Of a stretch of DNA of 64,000 nucleotides, positions 1 to 11,772 are shown piece by piece. The notes beneath the pieces are model-generated. The model was not told the origin of the DNA. It worked only from the letters and a program-made list of their open reading frames with translations, and searched no databases. Source of the DNA: Streptomyces sannanensis (GTDB lineage: Bacteria > Actinomycetota > Actinomycetes > Streptomycetales > Streptomycetaceae); the NCBI RefSeq assembly GCF_039536205.1, contig NZ_BAAAYL010000001.1, positions 2,480,001 through 2,544,000 of the forward strand. Reading direction: 5' to 3'. The position numbers and the translations under genes are program-made. Each line of letters opens with the position of its first letter. The stretch's first letter is position 1.

Positions 1-1
1 G

Positions 2-331
2 GGCATGCTCCTGGGCAACTGGCGTGATGTCCTCGCGCTGCTCGGCTCACTCACTCTCCTGGCCGGGTTCGTCCTCGCAGCCGCGGCCTTCGCCGTCGGC
101 ACGCTGCTGGCCACGGGCCCGCCGGTGCGCCGCACCACCATGGGAAGCATCGCCTCAGTGCGCAACGCGGGGCCTGCCCTGGCCGCGGTCGGCATCGCCT
201 TCGGCAATGAGCCCGCCGTCCTGGGCGCGCTCGCCTCGGTGCTGCTCAGCGGCCTGGCCGCAGCCCTGCCGATCGCCGCGGTGCTCAGCAGGCGGAGGAG
301 CGACATCCCGGCCACCGGTGAGACGCGCTGA
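2..331 (+). CDS. C-terminal end of a bile acid:Na+ symporter (BASS)-like membrane transporter, 5' truncated
   Basis: The frame is open from the first bases of the window and ends at TGA 329-331, so only the last ~109 codons are present. The ATG at 5 is probably internal. Three hydrophobic segments can be seen. The stretch around RNAGPALAAVGIAFGNEPAV resembles the conserved late part of BASS/arsenical-resistance-3 type sodium-coupled carriers, where an RN(x)G motif follows the cytoplasmic loop. It ends in a short basic and polar tail. The substrate cannot be deduced. The next gene starts 129 bp downstream with its own leader, so nothing suggests an operon. Family assignment from a fragment is moderate at best; another 10-TM secondary carrier is possible. 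Confidence 0.55.
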   Translation, partial: GMLLGNWRDVLALLGSLTLLAGFVLAAAAFAVGTLLATGPPVRRTTMGSIASVRNAGPALAAVGIAFGNEPAVLGALASVLLSGLAAALPIAAVLSRRRSDIPATGETR

Positions 332-460
332 CCAGGGACACGGGCTGTGCATGAGCGAACGCCCACACGCCTGCTCCCCGCCGGGGAGGCGAGCGCCTTC
401 AAGCCGTGATGGGGACCTAGGACCCAGGACCTCCGCCGGAGCATCTGAGACGATTGACCA

Positions 461-865
461 GTGAACGAGATTCCCCGCGGCACGCTTCAGGAGCAGACCT
501 TCTACGAGCAGGTCGGCGGCGAGCCGACCTTTCGGCGACTGGTCCGCCGGTTCTACCAGGGAGTCGCGGAGGATCCTCTGCTGCGGCCGATGTACCCCGA
601 GGAGGACCTGGGCCCGGCCGAGGAGCGTATGGCCCTCTTCCTGATGCAGTACTGGGGCGGCCCCCGCACCTACAGCGAGCACCGCGGCCACCCCCGCCTG
701 CGTATGCGCCACGCGCCGTTCGCCGTCGACCAGGCCGCGCACGACGCCTGGCTGCGCCACATGAGGGCGGCCGTGGACGAGCTGGGCCTCGCGGAGGAGC
801 ACGAGCGGCAGCTCTGGAAGTACCTCACCTACGCCGCGGCCTCCATGGTGAACACCGCGGGCTGA
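461..865 (+). CDS. glbO: Group II truncated haemoglobin (trHbO)
   Basis: A 134-residue protein matching the usual length of actinobacterial GlbO, a haem protein that binds O2 and reacts with NO or peroxide in the cytosol. Visible haem-pocket residues are Phe31-Tyr32 (B9-B10), Tyr45 (CD1 region), the WGGP motif at 65-68 typical of group II, the proximal His84 in RMRHAPF, and Trp97 (G8). These residues define the class. The start is GTG at 461; the only purine-rich stretch is 20 bp upstream, so the Shine-Dalgarno is weak. It stands alone, with no reductase beside it. A 150-bp gap separates it from the exported-protein/ABC cassette downstream. Confidence 0.93.
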   Translation: MNEIPRGTLQEQTFYEQVGGEPTFRRLVRRFYQGVAEDPLLRPMYPEEDLGPAEERMALFLMQYWGGPRTYSEHRGHPRLRMRHAPFAVDQAAHDAWLRHMRAAVDELGLAEEHERQLWKYLTYAAASMVNTAG

Positions 866-1017
866 CACGGTACGTATCCGGCCCGCTACGTCCAGTTCCG
901 GCCAAGTCCCACGCTCCGTACTGCGCCTGCGTCACTCCGGCCACTAACTTCACCTCGGCAACACATCGAACGGGCATCCGCATCCCGCGGATGTCCCTCT
1001 TCTTGTGGAGGTTCAAC

Positions 1018-1371
1018 GTGCGTCGGAGAACCATGCGTATCGGTGCGGCCCTGATCGGCGCGACCACCGCCCTGCTGGGCGTGAATTCCGCCTTCGGCAG
1101 CTCCTTCTACGTCTACCAGGGCAGCGACTACGCCTACATCACGTCCAATCATCAGATCGCCGGGGTCTGTGACAGGGAAGTGGACGGCTTCAGCGTCTAC
1201 ACCAATTACTACCGGACGATCGACCCCGACGGCTCCTATCGCCGTGTCGAGGAGAAGGGCGGCCTCTGCAACAGCTCCGGCTCGAGCTCCAACGTGGTCT
1301 GGAAGATCCGCGCCTGCGAGAACCTCCCGCTCGCACCCGACGCCTGCTCCTCCTGGAAGGAGCACCACTGA
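1018..1371 (+). CDS. Small exported Cys-containing protein heading an ABC/FtsX cassette
   Basis: A 117-residue product. GTG 1018 was chosen because GGAGG lies at 1007-1011, six bases upstream; the longer in-frame ORF overlaps glbO and is spurious. The N-terminus is a Sec signal (MRRRTMRIGAALIGATTALL, cleavage near FGS). The mature ~90 residues are Tyr/Ser/Asn-rich with four Cys (VCDRE, GLCNSS, RACEN, DACSS) that could form two disulphides. No enzyme motif is visible. The stop is four bases before the ATPase start, so it is co-translated with an exporter-type ABC system. The layout recalls lactococcin-972-type bacteriocin loci (small Sec peptide, ATPase, large membrane protein), but I cannot confirm family membership. 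It could equally be a secreted sensor or ligand for the transporter. Confidence 0.75.
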   Translation: MRRRTMRIGAALIGATTALLGVNSAFGSSFYVYQGSDYAYITSNHQIAGVCDREVDGFSVYTNYYRTIDPDGSYRRVEEKGGLCNSSGSSSNVVWKIRACENLPLAPDACSSWKEHH

Positions 1372-1375
1372 CGCC

Positions 1376-2055
<680 letters not shown>

Positions 2056-2059
<4 letters not shown>

Positions 2060-4266
2060 GCGGCGCCCGGCGCTCCGCCACGGCCCAACTGCTGGCCGTC
2101 GGCCGGCGCACGGCCGCCGGACGGCAGGACCCCAGGGCGCTGGTGCAGTCGCTCTGCCTGATACTCGCGGCGACGGCCGCGGCACTGCTGCTGTGGGGCA
2201 CGCTGGCCAACCACGCCGTGTACCAGGGACGCGACAGCCGTTCGGCGGCCCGGATGCCGGTCGCCGCGGCCTCGGAGGCCGGGGCCGCGGCGTGGTGGAC
2301 CGACGGGAGCGACAGCCACGGGGACAGAACCTTCTCCGTCATCCGCATCTCGCCGGCCACCCCAGCCGCTCCGCTGCCGCCGGGGCTGCCGCGCTGGCCC
2401 GAACCGGGCGAGTCGTTCGTGTCGCCCGCTCTCCTCGAGGAAATGCCCTCGGCCGCCACCCGGTACGGAAGGCAGGCCGGGACGATCTCCCCCGAAGGGC
2501 TCGCCGACCCCGGAGAGCTCTTCGTCTACCTCCGGCCGCCCATCGGGGCGGAGACCAGGGCCGCGGGTGCCGGGAGTTTCGGCGTGACCGGGTACGGCGT
2601 ACCGCACGTCAACGCCGAGTTCTTCACCAGCCAGGGCAGCGCCCGCCCCGAAACCGACCTGTACTGGCTGATGGGGCCCCTGCTCGGGCTGCCCGTCGCC
2701 GTCCTGCTGGTGGTCGCGTCCCGGCTCGGGGCGCGGCGGCGCGACCGCCGCCTCGCCGTGCTGCACGCCATCGGCGCAGGCCCCTCCGTACGGGCCAGGA
2801 TCGCGGCCGGGGAGTGCCTGGGCCCGCTCGCGCTCGGCACCGTACTCGCGGGCGTACCCCTGACGGTCCTCGCGCTGACCGGGGTACGGCTCCCGGTGAC
2901 CGGCTACGAGATCGCGGCCGGCGACCTCGCACCGCTGCGGATCTGGTTCCCGCTCGGTCTGGTGGCGCTGTGGGCGGCGCTGTGCTCGCTGTTCGCCGCG
3001 CTGCATCTGCGGTCGCGGGGCGGTTCCGGCAACCGGCCGCGACCCGCCGGGGACCGGCCTCCGTCCTGGCCCGGGTATCTGTGTGCTGCGGGCGCGGTGT
3101 CCGCTCTGTGGGGGGCGATGATCGGGGGCGCCGTCGGCGTCCGGATCTTCATGGCCGCCACCGTCCTGGCGTTGGCCGGCCTGCCCCCGGTGCTCGGCCG
3201 GGCGGCGGCCGGACTGGCCGCCCGGCTCACCGGACGCGGCACGGCGGACGGCGGAAAACGGAGCGGCGACGCGGCGCGGCTGATCGGCGGCCGCTGGGCC
3301 GCCGCCCACCCCGGGGTGATCGCCCGGGCGAGCGCGGCCCTCGCCGTCCTGCTCGGGCTGCTCGCCCAGATGCAGGTCACCGTCACCGACCTGACGACGG
3401 AGGCCCGCGCCGCCACGGTCCTGGCCGAGAAGCTCGACGGAAGGATGGTGCGGGTCTCCAGCGCTCCGGCGGACCCCGCGGCGGCCGAGCGGTTTCTGGC
3501 CGCCCTCGCGCCCGGCGACAGGGTGCTGCGCATCACGGAATCGGACAGCGGGCCCCCGGTCCTCGGAGGAACGTGCGAGGACCTGGCCGCACTCGGTCCG
3601 CTCACCACCTGCCCGCGCACCACCACGGTGTCCGCCGAGCACCTGTACACGGCCCGCACTCCCCGGACCGAGGCGCTGCGCTGGACGGCCGGAGGCACGA
3701 TGGGCGTACGGGCCGCGGCCGCGGGCCCCGGACTGATGCGCGGCGCGGAGCAGTTGGTGGTGCTGACCGCCGGCCCCGGGGGCCGGGACCGTGTCGCCGG
3801 GGCCGCGTACGCCTCCCTGCGGCAGTCGAGCGTCTCGGTGCCCGGCGAGGAGTATGCCGCCGGATCGAAGGCGCGGGCGCGGATCGCCGACTGGGTCGTA
3901 CTGGTCGCACTGGCCGGTTTCGTACTGCTCGCGCTCACGGGGGCCGTGGGACTGCTGCACGCCTTCCTCGACCGGGCCGAGGAACTGCGGCCGCTGGCCG
4001 GGTACACCTCGGGCGCCCGCTTCCATCTGCGGATCGCCTGGTGGGGCATGGGAGTGCCGATGGGCTTCGCACTGATGCTGGCCACCGGGTTCGCCGCTGT
4101 GCTCGCGGGTGTCAACCTCGGTTTTCTGGCCCGGTCCGGCGACTCCCCGCTGGGCCTGCTCGGCGCCGGCCTGGCACTCTCCGCCGTGCTGTGCGCGGCG
4201 GCGACCGCGGCCGGCGGACTGCTCTCCAGCCGGTTCACCCACCGCTGGGTGCCCAGTGGTGACTGA
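2056..4266 (+). CDS. FtsX-domain ABC permease, large two-module form
   Basis: A 736-residue membrane protein coupled to the ATPase by an ATGA overlap. TM1 is at about 33-52, followed by a ~150-residue extracytoplasmic domain. A first FtsX-like TM group spans about 210-320, where DRRLAVLHAIGA resembles the cytoplasmic coupling loop. Two more hydrophobic segments follow, then a second extracytoplasmic domain (about 450-610). A last FtsX group at about 615-735 has a second coupling loop (RAEELRPLAGYTSGA). The duplicated FtsX layout is that of LolCE-like or peptide-handling permeases fused into one chain. With the upstream exported protein it suggests either export/processing of that protein or sensing/detoxification of a peptide. 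The gene ends 12 bp from the convergent gene at 4279. Confidence 0.88.
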
Positions 4267-4278
4267 ACTCGCGGCGGG

Positions 4279-4941
4279 TCAGACCGGACTGACCGGAAGG
4301 GAGCCGAGGCCGGCGCGGCGCAGGGCGATGGAGCCGTAGGCGGTGCGCAGGCGCAGCCAGGGGCCCGCGGAGAACAGGGCCGGCGGCGTCTCTTCCGGAA
4401 CCGGGCGCAGGAAGCCCAGCGATTGCGCGGCGTGGACGGCCCGCAGGGGCAGATCGGTGTCGCCCAGGGTGCGGGACCATATCTCGCGGCCGATCCGGTC
4501 GCGTTCGGCACGGGTGCGCCGTTCCGCGGGCAGCTCCTCGTCGCGGGCGCGGAACTCCGCGACCGCCGCGGACACCGCGGCCCGCAGCTTGTCGGGACCG
4601 GGCAGTCCGGGGATCTCCTGCCAGCCGCCGCGCGGCGGGAGTACCCCCGCCCACGGGGGGCCGGTGACGGCCGCCGGGACGGTGACCGTGCCGGCCGTCT
4701 CGTCCAGGGACTCCAGGAGTTCGCCGGCCGAGACGGTGGCGTCGAGGGCGACGGGCTCGTCCAGCCGGGCGGTACGGATCGCCAGCACCTCGAAGGACGG
4801 CGGGCGCCCGAAGACCGCGAGCGCGCCCCCGCCGGCCTGAAGGCGGACGGCGGCGGCGCGGTCGTAGTGGATCAGCCGGGCCAGGAAGGCGGCGAGGTCC
4901 GCCGCCTCCCCGGGTCCGGCGAAGCGAAGGGTCGCCGTCAT
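4279..4941 (-). CDS. Conserved actinobacterial hypothetical protein
   Basis: A 220-residue soluble protein without a signal peptide or membrane segment. It is Ala/Arg/Glu-rich, with a conserved-looking N-terminal beta/alpha region (MTATLRFAGPGEAADLAAFLARLIHYDRAAAVRLQ). It is the last gene of a three-gene operon: its ATG (4941-4939) overlaps the TGA of the thioesterase gene by 4 bp, so translation is coupled. I recognise the ettA-thioesterase-this gene order as common in Streptomyces, but I know no function. The C-terminus (TPPALFSAGPWLRLRTAYGS) may pack against a partner; no catalytic motif can be named. Confidence 0.85.
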   Translation of the reverse strand: MTATLRFAGPGEAADLAAFLARLIHYDRAAAVRLQAGGGALAVFGRPPSFEVLAIRTARLDEPVALDATVSAGELLESLDETAGTVTVPAAVTGPPWAGVLPPRGGWQEIPGLPGPDKLRAAVSAAVAEFRARDEELPAERRTRAERDRIGREIWSRTLGDTDLPLRAVHAAQSLGFLRPVPEETPPALFSAGPWLRLRTAYGSIALRRAGLGSLPVSPV

Positions 4942-5375
4942 GCGACGGCGGCCCTCTTGGAGCCTGCGCTGTCGTCGACGTACTCCTGGAGGAAGGAGCG
5001 CTCCTCCTCGGTGATGCGCCGCGGCCGCTGCGCCTCGAGGTCGAAGGGCACGACGACGGTCGAGGCCCGGACGTAGACCTGCTCCGGGTCCTTGATCTCG
5101 TAGGCGATGGTCAGTGAGGCCGCGCCGATCTTCGTCACCCAGGACTCGACGGTCACCGGCTCGTGCCGGTGGACCAGCGGCCGTACGTAGTCGATCTCGT
5201 GGCGGGCCACGACGGAGCCGCCGGAGAAGGACGGGGAGCCGTCCCCCGGCGCCAGCCGGAACATGAAGTCGATGCGGGCCTCCTCCAGATAACGGAGGAA
5301 GACCACATTGTTGACGTGCCCGAAGGCATCCATGTCCGACCAGCGCAGGGGGCAGCTGTAGATGTGCCGAGCCAA
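4938..5375 (-). CDS. 4-hydroxybenzoyl-CoA thioesterase-type (hotdog) acyl-CoA thioesterase
   Basis: A 145-residue hotdog-fold protein of the YbgC/4HBT family, which hydrolyses acyl-CoA thioesters. The key segment is DMDAFGHVNNVVFLRYLEEAR near the N-terminus, containing the catalytic Asp and the HVNN turn. TTG 5375-5373 was chosen because it gives the family-typical N-terminus (ARHIYSCPLRWSD). It lies 2 bp after the ettA stop, and a longer reading would run backwards through ettA. The gene is flanked by ettA (2 bp gap) and the conserved hypothetical gene (4 bp overlap), so it is the middle cistron of an operon. The physiological acyl-CoA is unknown. Confidence 0.88.
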   Translation of the reverse strand: MARHIYSCPLRWSDMDAFGHVNNVVFLRYLEEARIDFMFRLAPGDGSPSFSGGSVVARHEIDYVRPLVHRHEPVTVESWVTKIGAASLTIAYEIKDPEQVYVRASTVVVPFDLEAQRPRRITEEERSFLQEYVDDSAGSKRAAVA

Positions 5376-5377
5376 GA

Positions 5378-7042
<1,665 letters not shown>

Positions 7043-7435
7043 GAGAAACCGTCCGGCGTTGAATGATGAGTGGGCAGATACATCCCATCTTGCCGTACCG
7101 CCACCCAGAGGCGAAAACGCGATGGTGAGCGACTTGCATCACCCCGCCGACCTGCCACGGTGCGATGCGCGCCCGTCGTCCTCTGTCATCGTTGGTCGCC
7201 TCTGAGCACTCTTTCACGGCCCCGCGACGGCCCGGGAACCGGCTCGCTTGCGGGCGGGTGCGGGTCCGGCGGCGCTGCCTCCGCGAGCCTGAGGGTGGGT
7301 CTGACCGGCATCGAGCAGCACGGAGGCGCATTTGGTCCAACGCGCTCGGTCGTCGGCAGCGACTGCGATGGTTCGCAGGTGGCCCCGGATCCTCCGGGGC
7401 CACCAAGCCGGTGAATCAGCAGACAGAAGGTACTG
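7043..7435. other. Intergenic region upstream of ettA and of a small membrane protein
   Basis: 393 bp between divergent genes. Must hold the ettA promoter. I see no convincing coding region, repeat or operator in it. Confidence 0.5.
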
Positions 7436-7675
7436 ATGGTTATCGCGCTCGTTCTATGGCTACTGCTGCCCGTCGCCTGGGCCGCGCTGCCCTGGCTGCC
7501 TCCGAACCGGACGTTCGGCCGCTTCGTGGCAGCGGTGCAGCTGATGCTGTCCGTAGTGGCCCTCTCCGTCGGAATGCCGGCGGAGAATCTGCCGGCATGG
7601 TTCCTCATACCGGGGCTGGTCTCCTCTGTGGCGCGACTGGCGTCTGTGCCCTTGATTCGCCCGAGGAAAGGATGA
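7436..7675 (+). CDS. Small hydrophobic membrane protein of unknown function
   Basis: A 79-residue ORF starting at ATG 7436, with AGAAGG five bases upstream. Three hydrophobic stretches (MVIALVLWLLLPVAWAALPW, FVAAVQLMLSVVALSVGM, LIPGLVSSVARLASVPL) suggest 2-3 membrane helices. It ends in a basic tail (PLIRPRKG). I do not recognise a family. No partner gene is adjacent: 208 bp separate it from the convergent surface-protein gene. Confidence 0.5.
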   Translation: MVIALVLWLLLPVAWAALPWLPPNRTFGRFVAAVQLMLSVVALSVGMPAENLPAWFLIPGLVSSVARLASVPLIRPRKG

Positions 7676-7883
7676 GCGACGCCGTCCGGCGATGATCTCG
7701 ACCGGAGGAGACTGCGAACTGTGACCCCCGCTTTAGGAGCGAGGTTGGGTAACCATCGGCGTGACCTGCGGGTTCACGTGCCGTGGTGCAGGTGTATAGG
7801 TGCGTTCCGACAGCGGCAGTGCGTGCTTGGTTCCCGCTCCGCACCGTGCCGGTGGCGGGCAGCGGTCAGGTGACCTTCTTGTC

Positions 7884-9308
7884 TCAGTGGCTCTTCTTGC
7901 GGAGCAGGAGGACGCCTGCGGCGCCGAGTGCCACGAACACCCCCGCCAGGCCGACGATCATCGGCGTGGCGCCGGAGGCACCGGTCTCGGCGAGGTCGGT
8001 GCCGGCGGACATGCTGCCGGTGGTACCGGTGGCGCCCGCGGAGGCACCGCCCGCCGTTGTCGGGGCGAGCATGGTCGTGAACTGCTCCTGTGCGGGCGCC
8101 GAGGTGCCCGCGGTCCGGCAGTCCAGGACGCCCTGGAAGGCCTTCTCGAACCGGTCCGGCCCGGTGACCGTGAGGTCGTAGGCCTGGTCCTCGGTCACCG
8201 GAGCGGTGACCGTCCGCGACACCCCGGGCGCGATCGTGTACTCGACGCCCAGCAACTCGAAGGTGAACGGCTTGTCGCCATTGTTGCGCGCGGTGATGTC
8301 CACGCCGCCCCCGGCACAGTCCTTCGCCTCGGTGACCGCCGGCGCCGCCCCCTGCTTCGACCAGTTCGTGGTGGCCGCGGCCGTCACGGTCGAGTCGCTC
8401 GACCCGGCGAGTATCTGGGTCTGGCTGTGGCTCTCCCCGGAGAGGGCCCGGCCCACCGGCACCGGAGTGGTGGCCTGCACGGTCAGTGCCGCGGTGCCGT
8501 CCAGCGCGTCGGCGGGCACGTCGAAGTACAGCCGGCTGCCGTCCTTGACATCGCCGGTGATCTCGGCGCCCGCCTGGTCGACGATCCTGACCCCGGTGAC
8601 GGACGGGTCGTCGGAAGGGGTGACGGTGACCCGGTCCGCGCTGGTGCGGACCGTGACCGGGCCGATCCTCCGGCCGGGCCTGCCGGAGACGACGCTCGGG
8701 TCCAGGGCGAGCGAGGCTCTGGGCTCGGCGAGCTTCTTCGCCTTCTTCTCCAGCCAGTCGGCGAGCCGCTCGGCCTGCGGGTCGACCGCCTCGACCCGCA
8801 CGTGGTCCGAGTAGCGCCAGATGGCGACCTGGGTCCCGGCGGCCGCCGTCCCGTTGGTGAGCTGCCCTGTGAGGCCTGCCTTCTTGGCCAGCACGTCGAG
8901 ATCGTTGACCTGCGGGTACGAGTTCTGCAGAATCCAGCGGATCTTGCCCGCGTCGGGGTTGGCGGCAAGCGACGTACCCCTCCAGGGTGTCTCCTGGTAC
9001 CTCGCCTCGGTCCGCGCCGGATTGTCCATGTCGACGGAGTACGTCTGGAGCGTTCCGCCGTCGTCGACGTCCATCCGGAACAGGCCCGCCTGCACCGTCC
9101 TGCCCGCGCCGCCCTCGCGGACGACCGCCTGCCCGGAGGCGTCGGCCTGCAGCCCCCGCAGCGTGGCGGCCGCACCGCCCTCGCCGGGCGCGGACCCGTC
9201 GGCCACCGACGCACTGGCGGTGGCCGCGGCGGTACCCGTCACGACCAGGCCCGAGGCCATGACGACGGCGGTCAGGCGGGCAACGGCCCGCCCCCGTACA
9301 GCAAGCAT
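7884..9308 (-). CDS. Sortase-anchored thioester-domain (TQXA)-like surface protein with a Ser in place of the thioester Cys
   Basis: 474 residues; ATG 9308 chosen for the AAGGGGA eight bases upstream. A signal peptide (cleavage near ASASVA) is followed by a domain matching actinobacterial Cys-Gln thioester surface proteins: TYSVDMDNP at 89-97, KIRWILQNSYPQVNDLD, and TQVAIWRYSD with Gln160 in the TQXA motif. The residue normally forming the thioester with that Gln appears as Ser91 (codon TCC). Two beta-rich regions follow. The C-terminus has the sortase signal LAETG at 439-443, a membrane helix and an RKK tail, placing the protein covalently on the cell wall. No sortase gene is nearby. Likely role: surface adhesion or structure, probably not through a covalent thioester bond. 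Confidence 0.88.
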   Translation of the reverse strand: MLAVRGRAVARLTAVVMASGLVVTGTAAATASASVADGSAPGEGGAAATLRGLQADASGQAVVREGGAGRTVQAGLFRMDVDDGGTLQTYSVDMDNPARTEARYQETPWRGTSLAANPDAGKIRWILQNSYPQVNDLDVLAKKAGLTGQLTNGTAAAGTQVAIWRYSDHVRVEAVDPQAERLADWLEKKAKKLAEPRASLALDPSVVSGRPGRRIGPVTVRTSADRVTVTPSDDPSVTGVRIVDQAGAEITGDVKDGSRLYFDVPADALDGTAALTVQATTPVPVGRALSGESHSQTQILAGSSDSTVTAAATTNWSKQGAAPAVTEAKDCAGGGVDITARNNGDKPFTFELLGVEYTIAPGVSRTVTAPVTEDQAYDLTVTGPDRFEKAFQGVLDCRTAGTSAPAQEQFTTMLAPTTAGGASAGATGTTGSMSAGTDLAETGASGATPMIVGLAGVFVALGAAGVLLLRKKSH

Positions 9309-9515
9309 GGAATTCCCCTTCGGGCGAGGCTCTGTCACGTGGGACGCGTGGGGGGAGTGCCTCGCCGGCAGACTCAAGTGCTCTGTGAGTACCTGTGGAA
9401 TCCTATGGACGGGAGCACCCCTGATCCCCCGTCATACCACCGCACAATCATTCCGACTCGCAATCGTTATCCTCAAATCCCTTCCCTCACTGCGGTATCG
9501 ACATGTCGTCACGGT

Positions 9516-9926
9516 TCACGAAGGCACAGGCTCCGGCTGTCTCGGACGTTCCGTCAGCATCGGATCGCCCTTCGCCACCCGCCGGAACGCCGAGGTTCCG
9601 CGGGACAGATCGTGACCCACCGCCACCGCGTCGATGTCGACCCAGCTTCGCCGCTGCCCGTCCCGGACCTCGTCGCGCACCCGCATCCGGCCGTGCACGA
9701 CGAGCGGCTCGCCGATCGACACGGACCCCTTGACGTTCACGGCGAGCGAGCGCCACGCCCATACGGTGTAGAAGCTGGTGGGACCGTCCGTCCAGCTCTC
9801 CTTCTGCCGGTCCCAGCGCCGCGCGGACACCGCGAACCGGAACCGGGCCACCCCTCCCGAGGCCGATTCCCGGTAGTCCACGTCCGTCGCGACATTCCCC
9901 ACCAGCGTCACCATGGTCTCGTTCAT
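9516..9926 (-). CDS. ssbB: Single-stranded DNA-binding protein paralogue SsbB
   Basis: A 136-residue OB-fold SSB (MNETMVTLVGNVATDVDYRE, then ARFRFAVSARRWDR and FYTVWAWRSLAVN). It lacks the long Gly-rich tail and acidic DDDIPF-type tip of the replicative SsbA, which marks it as the shorter paralogue. In S. coelicolor SsbB is needed for proper chromosome segregation in spores. Here it lies 99 bp downstream of dynB on the same strand, matching a sporulation role. GGGGAAGG precedes the ATG. The call rests on family resemblance and this gene context. Confidence 0.9.
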   Translation of the reverse strand: MNETMVTLVGNVATDVDYRESASGGVARFRFAVSARRWDRQKESWTDGPTSFYTVWAWRSLAVNVKGSVSIGEPLVVHGRMRVRDEVRDGQRRSWVDIDAVAVGHDLSRGTSAFRRVAKGDPMLTERPRQPEPVPS

Positions 9927-10025
9927 GACGACCGCCTCCCCTTCCCCGGTCCGGTTGTGCTCGGTTGTGCACGCGCAGTGGTCCCATGCTGGACCGGACG
10001 GGGTGTGCCCGCTCGGGGCTGTGGA

Positions 10026-11768
10026 CTACCCACCGGTTGTGGACAGGCCCGTCACACTCGTCACCGCGACGTACTGCTCCCGCACCTCCCGGTACCGCAA
10101 CAGCTCAGCCGCCACCGGATCCAGCACCATGGCCCGGCCACACCCCTCCGCCGCCTCGCGCAGCCTGCGCTCCGCCTCCCGCCCGTACCGCCGCGCAGGC
10201 CCCCGCGCCGCGGCCGCGCACGACCACTCCACCAGCGGCCCGCCCGCGACACCGACCGCCATCACCAGCGCGGGCACCAACAGCCCCGGTTTCAGCACCC
10301 CCACGATCTGGCCCACCAGCCACAGCCCGCCGAAGAACTGAAGCAACGTCATCGAAACCTGGACCAGCACCGCGACCGGCCACCAAGCGGGCCGCGGCGA
10401 CCGCCCCCGCGGCACCCCGACCGACACCGCCAACTGGTCCAGCGCCTCCGGAAGCCCCTCCGCGCCCCGAGCCGCCGCCTCACGCACCGCGAGCGCCCAC
10501 GGGGCCGGCAGCCCGGCCGACGCCTCGTCCGCGAGCGTACGCACCGCCTGCTCCACCCGCTGCCGGGCGGTGATCTCCGCCTCCACGGGCGCCTGGGGAC
10601 GTGCCGGCCGGATGTCGCCGCCCGGTCTGACGTTCCGCTGGTACCAGCGGAACAGCCGCAGCCATGGCGTCCCGCAGGCCTTGTTCGCATGCCTGCGCCA
10701 CTCGCGCTCCGCCGCCTGCCCCGCGGCCGACGCCCCCACCGCCTCCCCGAGCTGCTCCGTGAACTCCTGGCGTGCCCGATCGTCGAGCTCCGGCCGCCCC
10801 TCGGCCACGTACACCGGACGCAGGCGCGCCGCGGCCGCGTCCACATCGGCGGCCAGCCGCCGGGCCGCCGCCCCACGTTCCGCCACGAGCCGGCCGAGCA
10901 GCTCCCGCAGTTCCCAGACCCCCTCGCCGGTGAGAGCGGACAGCCCCAGCACCGTCGCACCCGGCTCCTCGAACTCGCCGAGCGCCATCCCGTCCTCGTC
11001 CAGCAGCCGCCGCAGATCGTCGAGCACCTGGTCGGTGGCCTCACCGGGCAGCCGGTCCACCTGGTTCAGTACGACGAAGGTGACCTCCGCGTGCCCCGCC
11101 AGCGGCCGCAGATAGCGCTCATGCAGCACCACGTCCGCGTACTTCTCCGGATCGACCACCCAGATGACGGCGTCCACCAGTGCCAGCACCCGGTCCGCCT
11201 GCTCCCGGTGCGCGATCACCGCCGAGTCGAGGTCGGGCAGATCGATCAGGACCAGCCCCTTCAGCGCCTCCTCCGGCTCAGGGCACTGCAGTGGCTTACG
11301 GCGCAGCCGCATCGGCACGCTCAACCGGTCGAGCAGTCCCGCCGCCCCGTCCGACCAGGCGCAGGCCACCGGCGCCGAGGTGGTGGGCCGGCGCAGTCCG
11401 GTCTCGGAGATGTTCGCCTGCGCCAGGGCGTTGAACAGCGCCGACTTTCCGCAGCCCGTCGGCCCGGCGATCGCCACGACGGTGTGCCGGGAGGAGAGCC
11501 GCTGCCGTGCGGCCGCCTCGTCCAGCACCCGGCCGGCTTCGGCGAGGGTGGCGCCGTCCAGCCTGGTCCTGGACAGCCCGACAAGCTCGCGCAGCGCCTC
11601 GAGCCGTGCCCGCAGGGGAGCGGCGTACGGTCCGCCGATCGGCTCGTAGGCGTCGTCGAGCCCGTCGTCCTCGTCGGCCGGCTTCCCGAACTCTCCCCGA
11701 GCGGCCGCGCGCCGGGCGATCAGCCCGTCGTCCCAGCGGTCTTCGGTGCGGTCGGACACGGCGGTCAC
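10026..11768 (-). CDS. dynB: Dynamin-like GTPase DynB (membrane-anchored partner)
   Basis: 580 residues; GTG 11768 taken as start (AGGAGAGGTGA just upstream, 4 bp after the dynA stop). The GTPase domain has P-loop GPTGCGKS at 102-109, switch RRPTTSAP, G3 DLPDLDS and G4-like NQVDR. A long helical region follows, then a hydrophobic pair (VLVQVSMTLLQFFGGLWLVG ... LLVPALVMAVGVAGG, about 475-515) that should form a membrane hairpin, and a soluble C-terminus. In Streptomyces, DynA and DynB are paired dynamins that stabilise FtsZ rings and septation in sporulating hyphae; the TM-bearing member corresponds to DynB. The tandem arrangement and coupling to dynA fit this. The A/B assignment is inferred from the TM pair and order. 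Confidence 0.85.
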   Translation of the reverse strand: MTAVSDRTEDRWDDGLIARRAAARGEFGKPADEDDGLDDAYEPIGGPYAAPLRARLEALRELVGLSRTRLDGATLAEAGRVLDEAAARQRLSSRHTVVAIAGPTGCGKSALFNALAQANISETGLRRPTTSAPVACAWSDGAAGLLDRLSVPMRLRRKPLQCPEPEEALKGLVLIDLPDLDSAVIAHREQADRVLALVDAVIWVVDPEKYADVVLHERYLRPLAGHAEVTFVVLNQVDRLPGEATDQVLDDLRRLLDEDGMALGEFEEPGATVLGLSALTGEGVWELRELLGRLVAERGAAARRLAADVDAAAARLRPVYVAEGRPELDDRARQEFTEQLGEAVGASAAGQAAEREWRRHANKACGTPWLRLFRWYQRNVRPGGDIRPARPQAPVEAEITARQRVEQAVRTLADEASAGLPAPWALAVREAAARGAEGLPEALDQLAVSVGVPRGRSPRPAWWPVAVLVQVSMTLLQFFGGLWLVGQIVGVLKPGLLVPALVMAVGVAGGPLVEWSCAAAARGPARRYGREAERRLREAAEGCGRAMVLDPVAAELLRYREVREQYVAVTSVTGLSTTGG

Positions 11769-11772
11769 CGCG

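Noticed and set aside
9425..9480. Possible Fur/Zur-like box upstream of the surface-protein gene
   Set aside because: AT-rich patch around GCAATCGTTATCC has only weak dyad symmetry and does not match a consensus well enough to call.
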